The notes under the pieces were generated by a model, which saw nothing but the letters and a program-made list of their open reading frames with translations, was not told the origin of the DNA and did no database searches. Made by a program: the position numbers and the translations under genes. A DNA stretch of 64,000 nucleotides from JAVBOO01 sp031550435 (GTDB lineage: Bacteria > Bacillota > Clostridia > Lachnospirales > WRAX01), in NCBI GenBank assembly GCA_031550435.1, contig JAVBOO010000026.1, positions 97,498-161,497 of the forward strand, written 5' to 3'. Below, piece by piece: positions 25,485-35,541 of the stretch (positions are counted from its first letter, which is position 1; each line of letters begins with the position of its first letter).

Positions 25485-26324
25485 ATGTATAAAATGATTT
25501 TACTCGATATCGACGGCACTTTGGTCGGAAACAGCAAAATAATGACTCCGAATATTGTAAGTACGGTAAAAGCTCTCGCGAAAACCGGCGTTAAAGTCTG
25601 CCTTTGTACCGGCAGGAATTTGTGCGCCTCAAGAAGCATCGCAAACGAGCTTGAGCTCGACAGCTATATAGTAACGATTGACGGAACAACGGTCTATTCC
25701 ATTTCCGAAGATAAGACCGTTTATACGAATTGCCTTAACTACGAAACAAACAAGAAAATATTCGAAAGGTTTAACTACGGACTGAAAATTTCCGTTGCCG
25801 CCGCCGATCATGAGTTTGTTTACTACTGCGAGAAGAAAGACTATATCGAAGAATTCTTTTCGAAAAGCCTCACGCGTGACGAAAGAAACGCCTACGTTAA
25901 GTACTGGAACATTAACGTCACGGACAGTCTCGATGTATACCTCAATACACTGTTAAACGCGCGAGAAATCTCGTTTCGAAGCAGATGCTTGGACGATTTG
26001 CTCAAAATGAAGAGCATACTCGAGACCGAAAACTTCGGCGAAGAGCTGCACGTCCGTCATTTGTGGGACGACATGCTTTTAGTCGGGGCTGTCGGCATAA
26101 GCAAGGCCAAGGGTATGGAATTCCTTTGCAAAACTTACGGGATAGATGTGAGCGAGGTTGTCGCCATAGGAGACGAAAGAAACGATATACCGATGCTTGA
26201 AGAAGCGGGACTCGGAATCGCAATGGGTAACGCGAGAGACGAGGTTAAAGCCGCCGCAGACTTCGTGACGCTGAGCGTTGATGAGGACGGAGCGGCCTGT
26301 GCAATAAACAAGTTTTTCGGATAA
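25485..26324 (+). CDS. Cof-type HAD-superfamily phosphatase
   Basis: This 279-residue hydrolase has HAD motif I at the N-terminus (LLDIDGTLVG, nucleophile Asp about 8), motif II in CLCTGR, a C2B cap, and motifs III and IV in SKAKGM and GDERNDIPML. Cof-type HADs dephosphorylate sugar phosphates, flavin or PLP-type substrates; the actual one is not predictable. GGAGG precedes the ATG. It is followed 15 bp later by rarA. Confidence 0.9.
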   Translation: MYKMILLDIDGTLVGNSKIMTPNIVSTVKALAKTGVKVCLCTGRNLCASRSIANELELDSYIVTIDGTTVYSISEDKTVYTNCLNYETNKKIFERFNYGLKISVAAADHEFVYYCEKKDYIEEFFSKSLTRDERNAYVKYWNINVTDSLDVYLNTLLNAREISFRSRCLDDLLKMKSILETENFGEELHVRHLWDDMLLVGAVGISKAKGMEFLCKTYGIDVSEVVAIGDERNDIPMLEEAGLGIAMGNARDEVKAAADFVTLSVDEDGAACAINKFFG

Positions 26325-26339
26325 AAGCCGGGTGAGTTT

Positions 26340-27662
26340 ATGGATATTTTTGAAATGAATATTGAGCGCAACAGGGACAAAATAATGCCGCTTGCGGCGA
26401 GAATGCGCCCTCGCACCCTCGAAGATTTTCTCGGGCAAGAGCATATAGTCGGCAAAAACACGCTGCTTTACCGTGCCATAAAATCCGACAAACTGTCATC
26501 GGCTATATTTTACGGCCCTCCGGGCACAGGAAAAACCACTCTGGCTCAAATCATCGCAAACACTACAAAGAGCGACTTTGTTCAGCTTAACGCCACGAAC
26601 TCCGGCGTAAAGGACATCAAAAACGTAGTTGACGAAGCCAAATCACTTCTTGGCATGTCGGGAAGAAAGACCATACTGTTTGTCGATGAAATACACCGCT
26701 TTAACAAGGCGCAGCAAGACGCGCTTTTGCCGTATGTTGAAGACGGAACCGTTATTCTTATAGGCTCGACTACCGAAAACCCTTATTTTGAGGTGAACAA
26801 GGCTCTTTTGTCCCGCTCGGTTATATTTCAGCTTAAGCATCTGGAAACACGCGATATAAAGGAAATATTGCTCCGCGCGCTAAAAGAAAGTGAAAACGGT
26901 TACGGAAAATACAATATCGCCATGAGCGAAGATGCTGCGGACTTTCTTGCCGACATGGCGAACGGAGACGCAAGAAACGCGCTTAACGCGCTTGAGCTTG
27001 CCGTACTTACCACAGACGAGGATAAAAACGGCATAATAAACATTGATATTCAAACCGCAAGCGAGTGCATACAAAAACGAGTACTGAATTACGACAAGGA
27101 CGGAGACAACCATTACGACACGATTTCGGCGTTTATTAAAAGCATGAGAGGTTCCGACCCCGACGCCGCAGTTTATTATCTCGCGAGAATGATACTTGCG
27201 GGAGAGGATCCGAGATTTATTGCGAGACGAATCGTAATATGCGCATCAGAGGATGTCGGAAATGCCGATCCGCATGCGCTGATGGTCGCTGTCTCTGCCG
27301 CATCCGCAGTTGATTTTATCGGTTTTCCGGAGGCAAGGATAATACTGGCCCAAGCCGCGATTTACGTTGCCTGCGCTCCGAAGAGTAATTCCTCGGTATG
27401 CGCTGTCGGAGATGCCGAAAATGCGGCAAAGAGCATAAAAATCACCGGGGTTCCGAAGCATTTGAAGGACTCGTCATATCCCGGAGCGAAAGAGCTCGGC
27501 AACGGGCTTAACTATAAATACTCGCACGATTACCCCTACCACTATACAAAACAGCAATACCTGCCGGACGAGCTTATCGGATCAAGGTTCTACAACCCGT
27601 CCGATAACGGCGTCGAAAAGAAGATAAAAGAAACTTTGGAAAAATTAAGGAGTATTGAATGA
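26340..27662 (+). CDS. rarA: Replication-associated recombination protein A (AAA+ ATPase)
   Basis: This 440-residue AAA+ ATPase of the RarA/MgsA/WRNIP1 family acts at stalled replication forks. Walker A GPPGTGKTT is near residue 60 and Walker B is in LFVDEIHRFNKAQQD. The conserved C-terminal region SAFIKSMRGSDPDAAVYYLA and AYVACAPKSNS-like tail sequences place it in RarA rather than RuvB. Its TGA overlaps the truA start as ATGA, indicating coupling. Confidence 0.95.
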   Translation: MDIFEMNIERNRDKIMPLAARMRPRTLEDFLGQEHIVGKNTLLYRAIKSDKLSSAIFYGPPGTGKTTLAQIIANTTKSDFVQLNATNSGVKDIKNVVDEAKSLLGMSGRKTILFVDEIHRFNKAQQDALLPYVEDGTVILIGSTTENPYFEVNKALLSRSVIFQLKHLETRDIKEILLRALKESENGYGKYNIAMSEDAADFLADMANGDARNALNALELAVLTTDEDKNGIINIDIQTASECIQKRVLNYDKDGDNHYDTISAFIKSMRGSDPDAAVYYLARMILAGEDPRFIARRIVICASEDVGNADPHALMVAVSAASAVDFIGFPEARIILAQAAIYVACAPKSNSSVCAVGDAENAAKSIKITGVPKHLKDSSYPGAKELGNGLNYKYSHDYPYHYTKQQYLPDELIGSRFYNPSDNGVEKKIKETLEKLRSIE

Positions 27663-28411
27663 ATAACATTAAGCTTACAATAGCCTATGACGGCACAAGG
27701 TTTTTCGGCTGGCAAAAACAAGCAACGACCGAAAACACGATACAGCATATAGTAGAATCCGCTTTGCAAAAAGCGCTGGGTAAACAGTGCGAGTTGACGG
27801 CATCCGGGCGGACCGATGCCGGCGTACACGCTCTTGCGCAAGTCGCGAATTTTCATACCGAAAGCGAAATGCCCCCGAATGAAATTTTACGGCTGGCAAA
27901 CGAAGCGCTTCCCGGAGACATTGCCTTAAAATCGGCCGAATACGCGGACCCGCGCTTCCATTCACGCTATAACTGCAAATCGAAAACCTACGAGTACAGG
28001 ATATATAACGGAGCGGTCAGAGACCCTTTTGACAGAAGATACTCGTTTAAGGTCACAGAAAAGCTTGACACGGCAGCCATGAGCCGTTCAGCAAAACTGT
28101 TTTTGGGAACCCATGATTTTCTTGGTTTTTCTTCGCTCTCAAAAAGCAAGAAGTCAACTGAAAGAACTGTCACGGAAGCAGACGTTATTTGCGACGGCGA
28201 TTTCGTGATACTGAATTTCAGCGCCGACGGTTTTTTATATAACTCTGTAAGAATAATTGTCGGAACACTTGCCGAAATCGGCTGCGGCAAGCGCGGCCCC
28301 GAAAGCATTAACAAGGTTTTCACAAGCCTTAAACGCGAGGACGCAGGGTTTACGGCCCCTCCGGACGGGTTGTTTCTCAAGAGCGTAAGCTTCCGTGAAA
28401 GTGTCGTATAA
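27659..28411 (+). CDS. truA: tRNA pseudouridine(38-40) synthase
   Basis: This 250-residue TruA-family enzyme has the N-terminal IAYDGTRFFGWQ, the catalytic-Asp motif SGRTDAGVHA (Asp about 53) and the later RSFLVN-equivalent FLYNSVRIIVGTL. It makes pseudouridine at positions 38-40 in the anticodon arm of many tRNAs. It overlaps rarA by 4 bases. The downstream gap to the convergent sbcC is filled by a family A derivative containing a strong hairpin. Confidence 0.96.
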   Translation: MNNIKLTIAYDGTRFFGWQKQATTENTIQHIVESALQKALGKQCELTASGRTDAGVHALAQVANFHTESEMPPNEILRLANEALPGDIALKSAEYADPRFHSRYNCKSKTYEYRIYNGAVRDPFDRRYSFKVTEKLDTAAMSRSAKLFLGTHDFLGFSSLSKSKKSTERTVTEADVICDGDFVILNFSADGFLYNSVRIIVGTLAEIGCGKRGPESINKVFTSLKREDAGFTAPPDGLFLKSVSFRESVV

Positions 28412-28422
28412 TACTTCGGAAA

Positions 28423-28484
28423 TAAGTACTGAATACGCCGCGGATAAAACCGCGGCGCAACCGTTCGGTTAAATCAGTACTTAC
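28423..28484 (-). repeat. Family A internally deleted derivative with strong hairpin
   Basis: The right 28 bases, read on the minus strand, match the left end of family A with two substitutions. The other end reads TAAGTACTGAAT, again inverted, so only about 62 bp remain. The centre is a perfect hairpin, CGCCGCGG-ATAAAA-CCGCGGCG (28436-28457). It lies between truA and convergent sbcC and may serve as a transcription barrier. Confidence 0.7.
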
Positions 28485-28489
28485 ACGGC

Positions 28490-31400
28490 TTATTCCTGCA
28501 CAATGCTCGCCCCGTCTCCGCCGACCGCTGCCGGTATCACGGTTATTCTCCTCGGTATGCGCTCTTTCAGCTCCTCGACATGAGATATCAGCCCAACTGT
28601 TATTTGGCTTTGCGTAAGCTCGGCAAGAGTGTCCGCAACGTCTGAGAGTGTTGAAGAGTCAAGTGTTCCGAAGCCTTCGTCCAGGAAGAAGAAATCGCCG
28701 GGGTTTTTGCCGCGTATGTTTGAAGAAAGCGCAAGCGCCAGACAAAGCGAAACGATGAACGATTCTCCTCCCGAAAGTGTTTTGGGAGAACGACGCACGC
28801 CTCCGTTGAAATCATCGCGTATGAAAAAGTCAACATTTTCAAGCTCGAGGGCATAACGTCCGTTTGTAACGGTTTTTAGCCTGTTTCCGGCCTCAAAAGT
28901 AATCTGTCTGAGTTTGTGCTCCGCGATAAAATTAATGAACTTATTTCCCCTGAACAGTTGTTTCAGCTCAGTCAGCATATCGTCCGCCACGGAGGTTTTT
29001 TGCATATCCTCGTTCAGTCTCGCCGCCTCGGAGAGCTTTTTATTATATTCGGAAATTTCGGCCTTAAGCGTGCCTTTTTTCTCGGCAAGCACTTGCTGTT
29101 CCCCGTTCAACTCGTTTTGCAGCGCCGTAAGCTCGGCATGAGTTTTTGCAAGCTGCGTTCTGTCCACATTTTCGAGCTTTCTTTCAAGCCCGTACATAAG
29201 CCCGGTAAGTTTTGCGGTTAAGTTGTCGTATGCTCTTATCTCCGTTTGAAGCTCGGCCGTCTCTGCCTCAGTTATCAAGCAGGCCTTGGCACGTTCTTCG
29301 CTTTCAAAGCCCGCTTCCGCCAATTTATCTCTTAAAATCGCGTTTGCGTTGTCGCCCTCGCTCTTTCGCGCTTCAAGTCTTGCGCTTAGTGATATAAGCT
29401 CGTTTTTCAGCTCCGTTGCTTCTTCCTTTGCCTTGTTGTATTCCTGCTCCGCTGCCTTTTCGTTGTCCGAAAGCCGTTTTATTTCCAGCGAAGTCTTTTC
29501 GAGCTCGGTCTCGGGATCCTTGTCTGTGACTGCGAGAATCTTGGCCCCGATTGAAGCGATGCTTGCCGTCTTTTCCGATATTTTTGCCGCCAGTTTCGAA
29601 TTTTCTGACTTTTCGTCCGAAAGCTTAGCCATGAGCGTGTCTTTTTCGGAACGTACCCCGGTGAGATACGCCTTGAAGCTTTCTTCTTTCTTGTTTATCT
29701 TGTCTAGCTCCTCGGAGGTCTGCTTTATGCGGTTATACAGTTCTTCAAAGCTCATTTCTGTTTCGAGTTTTCTCTTGAATCCTTCGAGTGTTGCTGTCAG
29801 CCCCGATAAGTCGAGCTTGATTTTATCGGATTTTTCGAGTGCCTCCCTCTGCTTTTCAACAGAAGCGTTAAGCTCTGCCGAAAGTTTTGTTTCCGCAATC
29901 TTCGCGCTGTTTAGTTCTTGCGCCAGCCGTTCTCGCTTATCCTCCGCTTCTTTTTTAAGCCTTATTTGTTCCGAGATTTTTTTCTCGAGTTTTTCGGCTT
30001 CGTCAATTCTTTGCCTCAGTCTTTCGCTTTCGGCATCGCAATCCCTGCCGTTTATCTGTTCCAAAAGGCGTTTTACTGTCTCTGAGCACTTCCCCCTCAG
30101 CGCTTCCTCTGAGTTCAGACGCTTTTCAAGCTCAAAAATCTCGGTTCTCAATGCACTGAGGGCGCTTTCGGTTTTCTCCCTATCCTCTTCCAGCGCTCCG
30201 ATGATTTCATCAGTCAGCTTTTTCGCAGGTTTCGGATGCTCCGTTGAGCCGCACACGGGACAGGCCTTGCCCGCTTCGAGCTTTTCGGCAAGCAGCGATA
30301 TAATATTATTGTCTTTAAACGCGATTATGCCGTCGTTTGTTTTCATAAGTACGTCTTCAAGCTTGAGTTCTTCGGATTTTTTTGCCGTCAGCTCGATTTT
30401 AAGCCTTTTTATTTGCGCTTCATGATTTTCGAATTCCTTTAAGCGCCCGGAGTAGTCCTCGGACGCTGATCTGAGCGTTTCCAGTTCGTTCTCCGCTTTC
30501 GAGTTTTCGAGCTTTAATGCCGTTAAATCTCTCTCGCTTTCGGTATTTTCCGAAAGCCCTTCAAGTATTTTCAGGGTTTCGCTCAGCTTTGAATCAGTTT
30601 CTAAACATACGGCCGTTTTCTTTTCAAGCTCGTTTTTTTTAGTGTCAAGCTCTTTTTCCGAGAGCCCAAGCTTTTTCTCCGTTTCCTCTGCGTCCGATTT
30701 GAGCGCAAGCAGTTTCTTTTCCGCTTCATAGCCCAAATATACATCATCTCTGCCGAGAAGGATTTTTTCGTAATCGGGCTTTTTTGCAACGAAGTTATTC
30801 ATGATTTCAGTGTTTTTTTGCACATCATTATCGAGGGAGCTTATTTTTTCTTCTGTATCGTTAAGTGCGGCAAGAATGTTTTTTCCCTCAATTTTCAGCT
30901 TCTCGTTCTCAGCCTTTATCAGCGCCAGCTCTTTATAAAGTTCGACAGACGATTTGAGTTTTGTCTCCCGTTCCAAAAGCCCCGGGTAGGCTTTTTCTTT
31001 CTCGGAAAACGCAGCTTCATAGCGCAGAGAGGCTTCTTTGGCGCAAGCATCCGTAACGGCAAATTTTTCGGTTTTTTGCGCTTTTTCGTGCTCCGCTTCT
31101 TTCCGCTCCGCAGCTATAGCTTCCGCACGTTCAAAATACTCTCCGAGCGCCGCAGCTTTGATACCTTCTGACAGTCTCAAGCGTTTTTGCTCCGTTTCGG
31201 CTTTTCTCCCTGTCAGGAGTTTATACTCGTTCTCGTAACCTTCAAGCTCCTTGGAGTCTTCAAGTTTTGTTCCCGCTTCTTTCAGATCCCGGTTCAGCCC
31301 GGCAAGCCTCAGGCTTAGCCTATCCGCCGCCACTGCCTGCGTTTCCAGCTCGTTTTCGAGCAATTTTAAGCCCTCGGGGCTGATATCTTTAAATGTCCCG

Positions 31401-32017
31401 AACCGTTCTTGAAGTTCTTTAAGCCTTGCAGAAACCTCGGTTGCCCTGCCCGCTACTTTTTTACTCAGTCTTTCGCCGAACTCTTCGAGCCGGAATATGC
31501 GCTCAAGCATGTTTGAGCGTTCTTTGTTTTCAAGGAAGAGAAACTCGGTGAACTTACCCTGCGGCAGTATCACCGAACGCACAAAGTCGTCAAAAGACAG
31601 CCCGAGCAGCTCCGTAACAAATTCCGTTATCCCGTCCTCTTTTTCTATTCCCAGCGGAACATATTCTCCGTTGAACCTGCTTATTGTTTTTTCATACAGT
31701 TCGGGGCCACTTTTCTTGGTCTCATAGCTCTTTCGTATCAGGAACTTGCGCATAACACCCTGCTCCTGAGCTTCAAACTCGAAAACCACGCGGGTCTTCG
31801 CCGCGTCGCTGTTCATAAACCTGTACTTATGTTGACCCTCGAAGCGCGCTATCTTTCCGTAGAGCGCAAGTGTAATGGCGTCGATTATCGTAGACTTTCC
31901 CGCGGCGGTCGGCCCGAAAATACCAAAAAGTCCGTCTCCCGACAGCGTCTCAAAGTCTATGCTCTGTTCGCGGATAAAGCTGTTTATTCCCTCGATTGTC
32001 AGTCTCAGCGGTATCAT
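28490..32017 (-). CDS. sbcC: Exonuclease SbcC subunit (Rad50-like)
   Basis: This 1175-residue SMC-like ATPase is the partner of SbcD in the nuclease that cleaves hairpins and processes double-strand breaks. Walker A GPTAAGKST is near residue 36. Two long Glu/Lys-rich coiled-coil arms flank the zinc hook CPVCG at about 587. The signature LSGGESF is near 1080, followed by Walker B FFLDEGFGTLD. The start at 32017 overlaps the sbcD stop (ATGA) and has GGAGGAG upstream; an open extension to 32296 lies inside sbcD and is rejected. Confidence 0.96.
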   Translation of the reverse strand: MIPLRLTIEGINSFIREQSIDFETLSGDGLFGIFGPTAAGKSTIIDAITLALYGKIARFEGQHKYRFMNSDAAKTRVVFEFEAQEQGVMRKFLIRKSYETKKSGPELYEKTISRFNGEYVPLGIEKEDGITEFVTELLGLSFDDFVRSVILPQGKFTEFLFLENKERSNMLERIFRLEEFGERLSKKVAGRATEVSARLKELQERFGTFKDISPEGLKLLENELETQAVAADRLSLRLAGLNRDLKEAGTKLEDSKELEGYENEYKLLTGRKAETEQKRLRLSEGIKAAALGEYFERAEAIAAERKEAEHEKAQKTEKFAVTDACAKEASLRYEAAFSEKEKAYPGLLERETKLKSSVELYKELALIKAENEKLKIEGKNILAALNDTEEKISSLDNDVQKNTEIMNNFVAKKPDYEKILLGRDDVYLGYEAEKKLLALKSDAEETEKKLGLSEKELDTKKNELEKKTAVCLETDSKLSETLKILEGLSENTESERDLTALKLENSKAENELETLRSASEDYSGRLKEFENHEAQIKRLKIELTAKKSEELKLEDVLMKTNDGIIAFKDNNIISLLAEKLEAGKACPVCGSTEHPKPAKKLTDEIIGALEEDREKTESALSALRTEIFELEKRLNSEEALRGKCSETVKRLLEQINGRDCDAESERLRQRIDEAEKLEKKISEQIRLKKEAEDKRERLAQELNSAKIAETKLSAELNASVEKQREALEKSDKIKLDLSGLTATLEGFKRKLETEMSFEELYNRIKQTSEELDKINKKEESFKAYLTGVRSEKDTLMAKLSDEKSENSKLAAKISEKTASIASIGAKILAVTDKDPETELEKTSLEIKRLSDNEKAAEQEYNKAKEEATELKNELISLSARLEARKSEGDNANAILRDKLAEAGFESEERAKACLITEAETAELQTEIRAYDNLTAKLTGLMYGLERKLENVDRTQLAKTHAELTALQNELNGEQQVLAEKKGTLKAEISEYNKKLSEAARLNEDMQKTSVADDMLTELKQLFRGNKFINFIAEHKLRQITFEAGNRLKTVTNGRYALELENVDFFIRDDFNGGVRRSPKTLSGGESFIVSLCLALALSSNIRGKNPGDFFFLDEGFGTLDSSTLSDVADTLAELTQSQITVGLISHVEELKERIPRRITVIPAAVGGDGASIVQE

Positions 32018-33213
32018 TCCTGCTCCTCCTCCGAAGCAAAAATTTCGGAAAACAGCTTTACCAGCCCTTCGGACGGCTCTTTCCCTTTTCTCTGCCTGTA
32101 ATAGTCTCCAAAATATTCTACGCCGCTTTTTTGAAGCTCGAGAAACACCAAGTTTGATGCCGCTTCGTCCGCCGAGAGCTCTATATCGACTATATATTTT
32201 TGGGCCTGCTTCATTGCCCTCCACTCTGAGGGCTTTATGGAGCCGCCGCCGTTGATTTTTATATAAACATAGTTTGCACACGGAAGGCTTTGGCATTTTT
32301 CGATAGCTTCCTCAACGGATTCAGCCTCCCAAAGCACGAGCGGCCTAACACATTTCACATAGCGCTTTTCGATTTCGTTCTTGCCGCTTTTCTTGTCAAT
32401 ATCCGCTATAATAACGCATTTTGGGGTTGTTATCTCGCTTAGAGAATACTGTAGCGGAGAACCGCTGTAATATGCGTTTTTGCAGCCCGCCGCCTTCTGG
32501 TTTTTGTGCAGGTGCCCCAGCGCGATATAGTCCGCGTTTTCGGGAAGAACGGACGCCGAAACGGCATAACTTCCCCCGACAACTGTGCCCGTCTCTTTAT
32601 CCGAAGCATAGGAACCTAAGACAAACATATGACCTATCACTAAATTCACGGTGTCGCTTCTGAAACGAGCCGAAGCCTCTTGCATTATTCTTTCGATTTC
32701 TTTTGTGTAGTTTTTTTGAAGCAGCCCTCTGTCCCCGTCCGTTTCGAACAGCTTTGAAAGCCTGGCTTCGTTTGCATACGGCAGGGCAATAACGCAGGCT
32801 TTCTCGCCGTTAACGCTGAGCTCATAATATGAGCTCGAAGAATTTTCGACGGAGTAAAACCCGAAATCTCCGTTTTCGGCGATATCGGACGGCAGGCCGG
32901 ATATAACTGCCCCGTTAACATATGCCCACGGCCTCGCGGCGTTCAGCTTGTCCGGATTATCATGGTTCCCGGCTATAACAAGCACCGGGCGCTTATTGTC
33001 CGACAGGCGTTTAACGGCAGAAAAAAACAGCCTTTCGGCTTCGGCGGAAGGGTTTTTTGTGTCGAAAACATCACCGGCGACAATAACCAGATCGATGTTT
33101 TCGTCCGAGCATATTTCGCAAAGCTCATCCACAAAAAATCCCTGTTCCTCAAGCCTTGAAAAGCCGTTTAAATTCGCGCCGAAATGCCAGTCGGCAGTAT
33201 GAAGTATTTTCAT
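32014..33213 (-). CDS. sbcD: Exonuclease SbcD subunit (Mre11-like)
   Basis: This 399-residue metallophosphoesterase nuclease has all motifs in order: DWHFG, AGDVFD, AGNHD, GHMFVLG and ALGHLHKNQ, with two metals expected. A C-terminal capping and SbcC-binding domain follows. It lies 11 bp after asnB on the same strand and is coupled to sbcC by a 4-base overlap. Confidence 0.96.
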   Translation of the reverse strand: MKILHTADWHFGANLNGFSRLEEQGFFVDELCEICSDENIDLVIVAGDVFDTKNPSAEAERLFFSAVKRLSDNKRPVLVIAGNHDNPDKLNAARPWAYVNGAVISGLPSDIAENGDFGFYSVENSSSSYYELSVNGEKACVIALPYANEARLSKLFETDGDRGLLQKNYTKEIERIMQEASARFRSDTVNLVIGHMFVLGSYASDKETGTVVGGSYAVSASVLPENADYIALGHLHKNQKAAGCKNAYYSGSPLQYSLSEITTPKCVIIADIDKKSGKNEIEKRYVKCVRPLVLWEAESVEEAIEKCQSLPCANYVYIKINGGGSIKPSEWRAMKQAQKYIVDIELSADEAASNLVFLELQKSGVEYFGDYYRQRKGKEPSEGLVKLFSEIFASEEEQE

Positions 33214-33224
33214 GTCTGACGCTC

Positions 33225-35045
33225 CTACGCTTCAAAGTACCTGTCGTACCACACCAGGAAAATATACACTGCCCATATTTTGCGGGACAAATCCTTTTTC
33301 CCGCTTCTGTGAACCTCAAGCAGGCCTACAAGCTTGTCCGTGTTAAAATACCTGTCCGCCGCTTTTGACGTGAACTTCTCTTTAACTTTATCGTAGTACT
33401 TGTCTTCTTTCAGCCATATTCTTATCGGGACAGGGAAGCCCAACTTTTTCTTTTGGGCAACGTCGTCCGGCATAAATTTTTTGGCCGTGAGCCTAAATGC
33501 GTACTTTGTCATGTTTCTGTTCGTCCGAAAGTCCGTTCTCAGCTTTGAAGCGACTTTAAACACTTCTTTATCCAGGAAGGGTACCCTGACCTCAAGCGAA
33601 TGGGCCATGCTCATTTTATCGGCCTTGAGCAGTATATCTCCGACCATCCATAAATGAACATCCAGATACTGCATTTTTGTTATGTCGTCTTTATGCTTGA
33701 CTTTTTCGTAGTACGTTCCCGTTATCTGCATCGGCGATGTTTTTTTGCTGTTCTTGAGTATGTCTGTTCTGTCTTCGACCGAGAAAACATTCGCGTTTCC
33801 TATAAAACGCTCCTCAATAGTTTTTGAAGCTCTGATAAGAAGGTTTTTGCCCTTAAACGAAAAAGGAATTCTCTTTGCCGCAGCTCCCAAAAATCTGCGT
33901 ATCGGCATGGGCAGGTCGGTTAAAAGCTTTATGTCCAGAGGTTCCCTATAGATATTATAACCGCCGAACAGCTCGTCCGCACCCTCGCCGGACAAAACTA
34001 CTTTTACGTGCTTCGAAGCCTCTTTGCTGACAAAATACAGCGCGACACACGAGGCATCCGCCAAGGGCTCGTCCATATGATACTGAACATGCGGTATGGC
34101 ATCCCAATATTCTTCGGTCGTAATCGTTTTCGAGTAGTTTTGTATGCCGACGGCTTCGGAATGGGCCTTGGCATAGCCGATTTCGTTGTAGTTGTCGTAA
34201 TCAAATCCGACCGTGAACGTCTTGTCGCCCTTAAATGTTGCGGCAACAAAGCTTGAGTCAACGCCGCTTGATAAAAACGAACCTACTTCGACATCTGCGA
34301 CTTTATGCGCTTCGACGGAATCGAGAAGCGCATGCTCTATAGCGTCAGTCGCGTCCTCAAGCGTTGAGTTCTGCGGGTCAAACTCCGCGTGCCAGTAACG
34401 TTTTTTTACCAAGCTGCCGTCTTTAAAAATCATATAATGGGCGGGCATAAGCTTGAAAATGCCTTTAAAAAACGTCTCTTCAAGCACGGAGTACTGGAAT
34501 GTTAAATAGTTCTCGAGTGCATCCTCGTTTAACTCTTTCTTGATCGCGTCATGTTCCAAGAGAGCTTTTATTTCCGAAGCAATATATAGATTGCCGCCGG
34601 TAAAGCTGTAGTAAACCGGTTTGATACCGAAAAAGTCACGCGCGCAAAAAACCGAGTTATCTTTCTTATCATAAATTATAAATGCGAACATGCCGCGCAA
34701 ACGGGAAAGCATGTCCGTGCCGTATTCCTCGTAAAGGTGAACAAGGCATTCTGTATCGCTGTTCGTTCCGAAGACATGCCCCTTTGCGATAAGTTCCTCT
34801 CTTATCGACTTGTAGTTATACAGCTCTCCGTTCATAACAACAACGAGGCTCTTGTCCTCGTTGAATATCGGCTGGTCGCCCTCGCTCAGGTCGATTATGC
34901 TCAGGCGGCGAAACCCTAGAGTTATATTTTCGTCCGTATAACTGCCGAAGCTGTCCGGCCCTCTGTGAACGATTTTGTCCGCCATCTTCTTGACTAAGGC
35001 GGCGTTGTCAGCGCCGCCCCCCGTAAATCCTATTAAACCGCACAT
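33225..35045 (-). CDS. asnB: Asparagine synthetase (glutamine-hydrolysing)
   Basis: This 606-residue enzyme makes asparagine from aspartate, ATP and glutamine. The N-terminal class II glutaminase domain begins MCGLIGF with Cys2 as nucleophile, and the synthetase domain has the PP-loop SFLSSGVDSSFVAATF near residue 260 and LSGEGADELFGGYN. GGAGG precedes the ATG. It follows a small membrane-protein gene by 2 bp and precedes sbcD by 11 bp, so the four genes probably form one transcript. Confidence 0.95.
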   Translation of the reverse strand: MCGLIGFTGGGADNAALVKKMADKIVHRGPDSFGSYTDENITLGFRRLSIIDLSEGDQPIFNEDKSLVVVMNGELYNYKSIREELIAKGHVFGTNSDTECLVHLYEEYGTDMLSRLRGMFAFIIYDKKDNSVFCARDFFGIKPVYYSFTGGNLYIASEIKALLEHDAIKKELNEDALENYLTFQYSVLEETFFKGIFKLMPAHYMIFKDGSLVKKRYWHAEFDPQNSTLEDATDAIEHALLDSVEAHKVADVEVGSFLSSGVDSSFVAATFKGDKTFTVGFDYDNYNEIGYAKAHSEAVGIQNYSKTITTEEYWDAIPHVQYHMDEPLADASCVALYFVSKEASKHVKVVLSGEGADELFGGYNIYREPLDIKLLTDLPMPIRRFLGAAAKRIPFSFKGKNLLIRASKTIEERFIGNANVFSVEDRTDILKNSKKTSPMQITGTYYEKVKHKDDITKMQYLDVHLWMVGDILLKADKMSMAHSLEVRVPFLDKEVFKVASKLRTDFRTNRNMTKYAFRLTAKKFMPDDVAQKKKLGFPVPIRIWLKEDKYYDKVKEKFTSKAADRYFNTDKLVGLLEVHRSGKKDLSRKIWAVYIFLVWYDRYFEA

Positions 35046-35047
35046 GT

Positions 35048-35440
35048 TTACCTCCGGCTGTCTGAATCCAACACCGTTATCTCGGCTATATCGTTCAGCT
35101 TTTCAGCAGAGATATATGTCCGCGTGATAACGCAAATCTCGTCTCTTTCGTTTAGTCCGATTATCTTGCCTTCAATGATCTTCGAAGTTACGGTCTTTAG
35201 TCTTACGTAAAGTCCGCGTCTGAAGGTCATACCGTTAAAATCGAATATATCCTTTGGAAAGAGCGAGTAGCACTTTTCCAGCGTTGAGCTCAACTCGGAA
35301 GGATTCTTCTCAAAAACAGTTTCGTCCTTCATAAGTCTCAGTATCACGTTAACAATGCGTATCAAGTGCGCCAAAAAAAACGCGGCTATCATACAAAGTA
35401 ATACATCATTCAGCGAAATAACATTAAAAAATTCGTCCAT
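35048..35440 (-). CDS. Small membrane protein of unknown function
   Basis: This is a 130-residue protein I do not recognise. It has one hydrophobic segment (about 12-36), a helical linker (PSELSSTLEKCYSLF) and a C-terminal beta-rich part of about 60 residues (GLYVRLKTVTSKIIEGKIIGLNERDEICVITRTYISAEKL) that looks like a small SH3- or OB-like barrel. GGGGGG precedes the chosen ATG; the frame is open 11 codons further up without a site. It is the first gene of the asnB-sbcD-sbcC run. Confidence 0.65.
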   Translation of the reverse strand: MDEFFNVISLNDVLLCMIAAFFLAHLIRIVNVILRLMKDETVFEKNPSELSSTLEKCYSLFPKDIFDFNGMTFRRGLYVRLKTVTSKIIEGKIIGLNERDEICVITRTYISAEKLNDIAEITVLDSDSRR

Positions 35441-35541
35441 AATTTCCCCCCTTTTCCCGGGAACAAAGCGCAACGCATAATATATCAGTAAGCATATTAC
35501 CTGCCGGCTAATTTGTCAAGTCATACTCCCAACACATGTAT

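Noticed and set aside
28857..30425. Long plus-strand frames opposite sbcC, up to 379 codons, very Ser- and Phe-rich
   Set aside because: They are antisense shadows of the Glu/Lys-rich coiled coil of SbcC; composition and lack of start signals argue against a gene.
32018..32296. 93-codon N-terminal extension of SbcC
   Set aside because: It lies wholly in the sbcD coding region in another frame; the ATGA overlap start at 32017 matches the family N-terminus.
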